Assembly (NCBI GenBank): GCA_910577115.1
Contig: CAJTMC010000081.1
Span: 1 to 8,875 of the forward strand
DNA length: 8,875 bases
DNA from: an uncultured Lachnospiraceae bacterium
Lineage (GTDB): Bacteria; Bacillota; Clostridia; Lachnospirales; Lachnospiraceae
Reading direction: 5' to 3'
Shown here piece after piece: positions 6,440 through 8,875 of the stretch. The notes under the pieces were generated by a model that ran no database searches, was not told the origin of the DNA, and worked only from the letters and a program-made list of their open reading frames with translations. Positions within the stretch are counted from its first letter, which is position 1, and each line of letters starts with the position of its first letter. Made by a program: the position numbers and the translations under genes.

Positions 6440-6928
6440 ATGGAAGCAAAGAAGAATTTATTAACACGCGAGGGACTTAAGAAATATGAAGACGAGCTGC
6501 ATGACCTAAAGGTCATAAAAAGAAAAGAAGTAGCGCAGAAAATTAAAGAAGCGAGAGAGCAGGGCGACCTTTCGGAGAACGCGGAGTATGATGCGGCAAA
6601 GGACGAGCAGCGTGATATAGAAGCAAGAATTGAGGAGCTTGAGAAAATCCTTAAGAATGTGGAAGTCGTTGATATGGATGAAGAACACAATCTTGATCAG
6701 GTAGGGTTCGGACTTGTTGTGAGGGTAAAAGACAATGAGTTTGATGATGAGATGGAATTTAAAATTGTCGGAGCTACCGAAGCAAACAGCTTAAAGGGCA
6801 AGATTTCCAATGAATCGCCGCTTGGCAAAGCGCTTCTTGGCGCAAAGAGGGGCGATGTCGTGTCAGTTGAAGCGCCTGCGGGAACGATAGAGTATACAAT
6901 TTTGGATATTTACAGACCGGAGGTCTGA
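6440..6928 (+). CDS. greA: Transcription elongation factor GreA
   Basis: GreA enters the secondary channel of backtracked RNA polymerase and stimulates cleavage of the 3' end of the RNA, so that elongation resumes. The 162-aa product has the usual N-terminal coiled coil (about 8-78). At its tip is G42-DLSENAEYDAAK-54, with acidic D43 and E46 that reach the active centre. The C-terminal FKBP-like domain (about 84-162) contains I122-SNESPLGKALLG-134, typical of the family. The ATG at 6440 is preferred: AAAGGAAG (6425-6432) lies 7 nt upstream. An in-frame ATG at 6422 would swallow that ribosome binding site as codons. The gene is followed after 22 nt by lysS and is expressed from the strong promoter at 6249. 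Confidence 0.96.
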   Translation: MEAKKNLLTREGLKKYEDELHDLKVIKRKEVAQKIKEAREQGDLSENAEYDAAKDEQRDIEARIEELEKILKNVEVVDMDEEHNLDQVGFGLVVRVKDNEFDDEMEFKIVGATEANSLKGKISNESPLGKALLGAKRGDVVSVEAPAGTIEYTILDIYRPEV

Positions 6929-6950
6929 ATTGAGAGAGGAGAAGGTTCAA

Positions 6951-8468
6951 GTGTCACAAGAGCAGAACAATAATCAGGGAAAGAACAATCAGGAGAACCG
7001 ACAGCAGGATGTCAACCAGCTTTTGAAGGTGCGCCATGAAAAGCTGGCAGCGTTGCGGGAAGCAGGAAAAGATCCGTTCCAAATAACGAAATTTGACGTC
7101 ACACATCACAGTCAGGACGTGAAGGATCATTTTAGCGAGCTGGAAGGAAATCAGGTTACAATTGCGGGAAGAATGATGTTTAAGCGCGTTATGGGAAAGG
7201 CGTCTTTTTGCAATATACAGGATTTGAAGGGAAGCATTCAGTGCTATGTCGCAAGGGACAGCATCGGGGAAGAGCCTTATGCGGATTTTAAGAAGTACGA
7301 CGTAGGAGATATTCTCGGAATCAGCGGCGAGGTTTTTCGGACGAAAACCGGTGAAATGTCAATTCATGCGGAGTCTGTTACACTTTTGTCAAAGAGCTTA
7401 CAAATTCTTCCGGAGAAATTTCATGGACTTACGGACACTGATATGCGTTACCGTCAAAGATATGTCGATCTGATTATGAATGCAGAGGTAAAGGATACCT
7501 TTGTGAAGCGCTCGAAGGTGCTCTCAAGTATTCGCCGTTATTTGGACGGGCAGGGCTTTATGGAAGTGGAGACGCCGATGCTTGTGTCCAATGCGGGCGG
7601 TGCGGCTGCAAGACCGTTTGAGACACATTTCAATGCCCTTGATGAGGACTTGAAGCTTCGTATTTCTTTGGAGCTGTACTTAAAGAGATTGATTGTAGGC
7701 GGCATGGAGCGTGTCTATGAAATTGGACGCGTGTTTCGAAACGAAGGCCTTGATACAAGGCATAATCCTGAGTTTACGTTGATGGAGTTGTATCAGGCAT
7801 ATACGGATTATCATGGCATGATGGATTTGACGGAGAACCTTTATCGTTATGTTGCAAAGGAAGTAACCGGTTCGGAGATCCTTACTTATGGTGCGCATCA
7901 GATGGATTTGTCAAAGCCGTTTGAACGCATTACGATGGTTGATGCCGTTAAGGAGTATTCGGGCGTTGACTTTCATGAGATTCATACCCTTGAGGAAGCA
8001 AGGGCAGTTGCGAAGGAAAAGCATGTGGAGTTTGAGGAGCGGCATCAGAAGGGAGACATTCTGAATTTGTTCTTTGAGGAGTTTGTGGAAGAGCATTTAA
8101 TCCAGCCAACATTTGTAATGGATCACCCGATTGAAATTTCTCCGTTGACCAAGAAAAAGCCGGATAATCCGGAATATGTGGAACGCTTTGAGTTCTTTAT
8201 GAATGGCTGGGAGATGGCAAATGCATATTCGGAATTAAATGACCCGATTGACCAAAGAGAGCGTTTTGCAGCGCAGGAGGCGCTGCTGGCAGCAGGTGAC
8301 GCTGAGGCGAATCATACGGATGAAGACTTCCTGAATGCGCTTAGTATAGGTATGCCGCCGACGGGGGGCATTGGGTTTGGTATTGACAGAATGGTTATGA
8401 TGATGACGAATAGTCCGGCGATAAGGGATGTGTTGTTGTTTCCGACGATGAAGAGCTTGGATAAATAA
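6951..8468 (+). CDS. lysS: Lysyl-tRNA synthetase, class II
   Basis: LysS attaches lysine to tRNA-Lys through lysyl-AMP. Counted from the GTG at 6951 the product is 505 aa, equal to typical bacterial LysS. A variable Asn/Gln-rich start is followed by an OB-fold anticodon-binding domain (about 64-150), then the class II core. Visible elements are R166-YRQRYVDL-174, motif 1 around F203-MEVETP-209 with GGAAARPF (216-223), motif 2 F262-RNEGLDTRHNPEFT-276, and motif 3 G473-IGFGIDR-480. No ATG is available for a full-length product. GTG 6951 follows AGAGGAG (6935-6941) and gives an N-terminus (MSQEQ) like relatives as I remember them. TTG 6930 follows GGAGGT (6919-6924) and would add 7 residues. Either start is possible. 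The gene is co-transcribed with greA. Confidence 0.95.
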   Translation: MSQEQNNNQGKNNQENRQQDVNQLLKVRHEKLAALREAGKDPFQITKFDVTHHSQDVKDHFSELEGNQVTIAGRMMFKRVMGKASFCNIQDLKGSIQCYVARDSIGEEPYADFKKYDVGDILGISGEVFRTKTGEMSIHAESVTLLSKSLQILPEKFHGLTDTDMRYRQRYVDLIMNAEVKDTFVKRSKVLSSIRRYLDGQGFMEVETPMLVSNAGGAAARPFETHFNALDEDLKLRISLELYLKRLIVGGMERVYEIGRVFRNEGLDTRHNPEFTLMELYQAYTDYHGMMDLTENLYRYVAKEVTGSEILTYGAHQMDLSKPFERITMVDAVKEYSGVDFHEIHTLEEARAVAKEKHVEFEERHQKGDILNLFFEEFVEEHLIQPTFVMDHPIEISPLTKKKPDNPEYVERFEFFMNGWEMANAYSELNDPIDQRERFAAQEALLAAGDAEANHTDEDFLNALSIGMPPTGGIGFGIDRMVMMMTNSPAIRDVLLFPTMKSLDK

Positions 8469-8607
8469 ACCTAGTGTTTATGCGGGATTGAGGCATTTGA
8501 GTACGTCAAAGGACGCATTAAAAGACGTATTTTGGCATAGTCATTTACATCAGTATGAAAGAGTATACAATCTGAAAAGAATAAGATTCAATCGAATATG
8601 AACTGCT
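8469..8607. other. Intergenic stretch after lysS
   Basis: No coding frame of note. ATAAAC (8465-8470) with GTTTAT (8476-8481) and TACGTC (8502-8507) with GACGTA (8524-8529) are short inverted repeats without U tracts, so lysS has no terminator immediately behind it. The first strong one is at 8608. Confidence 0.5.
8544..8571 (+). promoter_or_regulatory. Candidate promoter just before a strong terminator
   Basis: TTTACA (8544-8549), 16 nt, TACAAT (8566-8571): each hexamer matches consensus at five of six bases. Transcription would start near 8578, only 30 nt before the terminator stem at 8608. It could make a short terminated RNA of about 74 nt, or supply read-through to the ORF at 8708. Confidence 0.35.
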
Positions 8608-8651
8608 AAGAGGACATTTTCTAAAGAAATTTAGAAGATGTCCTCTTTTTT
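8608..8651 (+). terminator. Very strong Rho-independent terminator
   Basis: An 18-bp stem (8608-8625 with 8630-8647) contains a single U-G wobble at 8618/8637 and closes on a GAAA tetraloop (8626-8629). The stem runs into a T tract (8646-8651). This is probably the end of the greA-lysS transcription unit, about 140 nt after the lysS stop. Confidence 0.93.
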
Positions 8652-8707
8652 GCGTTATGGAGAAAATACGTCATTTGTTATGAAGTCAAAGTGAAAGGAG
8701 CACAGCA

Positions 8708-8773
8708 ATGGATGAATCAAAGAAGAAAGATAGATATGAGGATGCAAAAAAGTTTGTAAGGAATTGTCAATGA
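8708..8773 (+). CDS. 21-codon ORF with ideal ribosome binding site; possible truncated gene
   Basis: ATG at 8708 is preceded by AAAGGAG (8694-8700) at 7 nt, an ideal arrangement, and encodes MDESKKKDRYEDAKKFVRNC plus Gln, then TGA (8771-8773). The peptide is charged and helical in character and looks like the start of a normal soluble protein. The stop falls just before an inverted repeat that begins a new gene at 8788. It may therefore be a host gene cut short by an inserted element, or a genuine small protein. I recognise no family. Confidence 0.4.
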   Translation: MDESKKKDRYEDAKKFVRNCQ

Positions 8774-8787
8774 ATAACTTTTAAATT

Positions 8788-8843
8788 ATGGTATAACATG
8801 ATATACTCTTTTTAAAGATCAGAAAAGAGGAGTGTTATACCAT
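8788..8843 (+). promoter_or_regulatory. Nested inverted repeat enclosing promoter and ribosome binding site
   Basis: ATGGTATAACA (8788-8798) is the exact reverse complement of TGTTATACCAT (8833-8843), and the second arm covers the first two bases of the start codon at 8842. Inside it, CTCTTTT (8806-8812) pairs with AAAAGAG (8823-8829), part of the ribosome binding site GAGGAG (8827-8832). In a transcript entering from upstream the site would be locked in a hairpin. It could also be a repressor operator or a mobile-element end. Confidence 0.7.
8799..8807 (+). promoter_or_regulatory. Extended -10 promoter for the gene at 8842
   Basis: TGATATACT is an extended -10 (TGn followed by TATACT, five of six bases of consensus). 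The -35 region is poor, as is common for this promoter type. Transcription would begin near 8814, inside the inverted repeat, so the native mRNA would lack the left arm. TTGTCA (8764-8769), 17 nt, TATGGT (8787-8792) is an alternative, weaker promoter. Confidence 0.45.
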
Positions 8844-8875
8844 GAATATCATAAATGTAGCCCCGTTTGATGAAC
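8842..8875 (+). CDS. 5' end of an unidentified gene, cut by the window edge
   Basis: Eleven codons are visible (MNIINVAPFDE), open to the edge. GAGGAG (8827-8832) lies 9 nt before the ATG, which supports a real start. The sequence is too short to name. The hairpin arrangement just upstream is the sort used by many insertion-sequence transposases, so a transposase is a reasonable guess but only that. Confidence 0.6.
   Translation, partial: MNIINVAPFDE

Noticed and set aside
6313..6690. 125-codon minus-strand ORF over the greA leader and greA
   Set aside because: Very Ser/Phe-rich antisense shadow of the greA coiled coil, opposite a confirmed gene.
1..8875. CRISPR arrays, tRNA or rRNA genes, T-box leaders or multi-gene defence systems
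   Set aside because: No regularly spaced repeats, no tRNA-like cloverleaf, no T-box motif before lysS, and no defence-type domains were seen on reading the sequence.

Overview
The window looks like a chromosomal segment of a low-to-moderate GC anaerobic Firmicute, most likely a member of the Lachnospiraceae. This rests on gene order (birA, a small conserved protein, coaX, dusB, greA, lysS), strong AGGAGG-type ribosome binding sites, and the style of the encoded proteins. It is inference from content; no database search was possible. All confident genes lie on the + strand.

Layout. Positions 1-99 hold the tail of an unidentified upstream transcription unit and its terminator. argF (ornithine carbamoyltransferase) runs from 203 to 1204. 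A 94-bp run of four consecutive perfect palindromes fills the argF-birA gap (1206-1299). birA, a bifunctional biotin-protein ligase and repressor, follows (1339-2337). An A+T-richer accessory patch comes next: a hypothetical protein (2383-2865), an 18-codon ORF (2904-2960) and a lipoprotein made of two related halves (2963-3958). The conserved block then resumes with a small acidic protein (4088-4435), coaX (4465-5235), dusB (5216-6205), a textbook TTGACA-17-TATAAT promoter with a long structured leader (6249-6439), greA (6440-6928) and lysS (6951-8468, non-ATG start). After lysS lies about 400 bp without a large gene. It holds a candidate promoter, a very strong terminator (8608-8651), a 21-codon ORF with an ideal ribosome binding site (8708-8773), and the start of a new gene at 8842 whose ribosome binding site sits inside a nested inverted repeat.

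How the genes work together. Most are housekeeping genes. ArgF makes citrulline in arginine synthesis. BirA charges biotin enzymes and represses biotin genes. CoaX commits pantothenate to CoA. DusB modifies tRNA, GreA rescues stalled RNA polymerase, and LysS charges tRNA-Lys. The small acidic protein, coaX and dusB are probably co-transcribed (29-nt gap, then a 20-nt overlap). greA and lysS form a second unit from their own promoter.

I found no convincing new multi-gene system. The most unusual items are the palindrome cluster at 1206-1299, the internally duplicated lipoprotein with its coupled mini-ORF, the greA leader, and the right-hand edge. That edge resembles the 5' end of a mobile element with a built-in block on translation from read-through transcripts.
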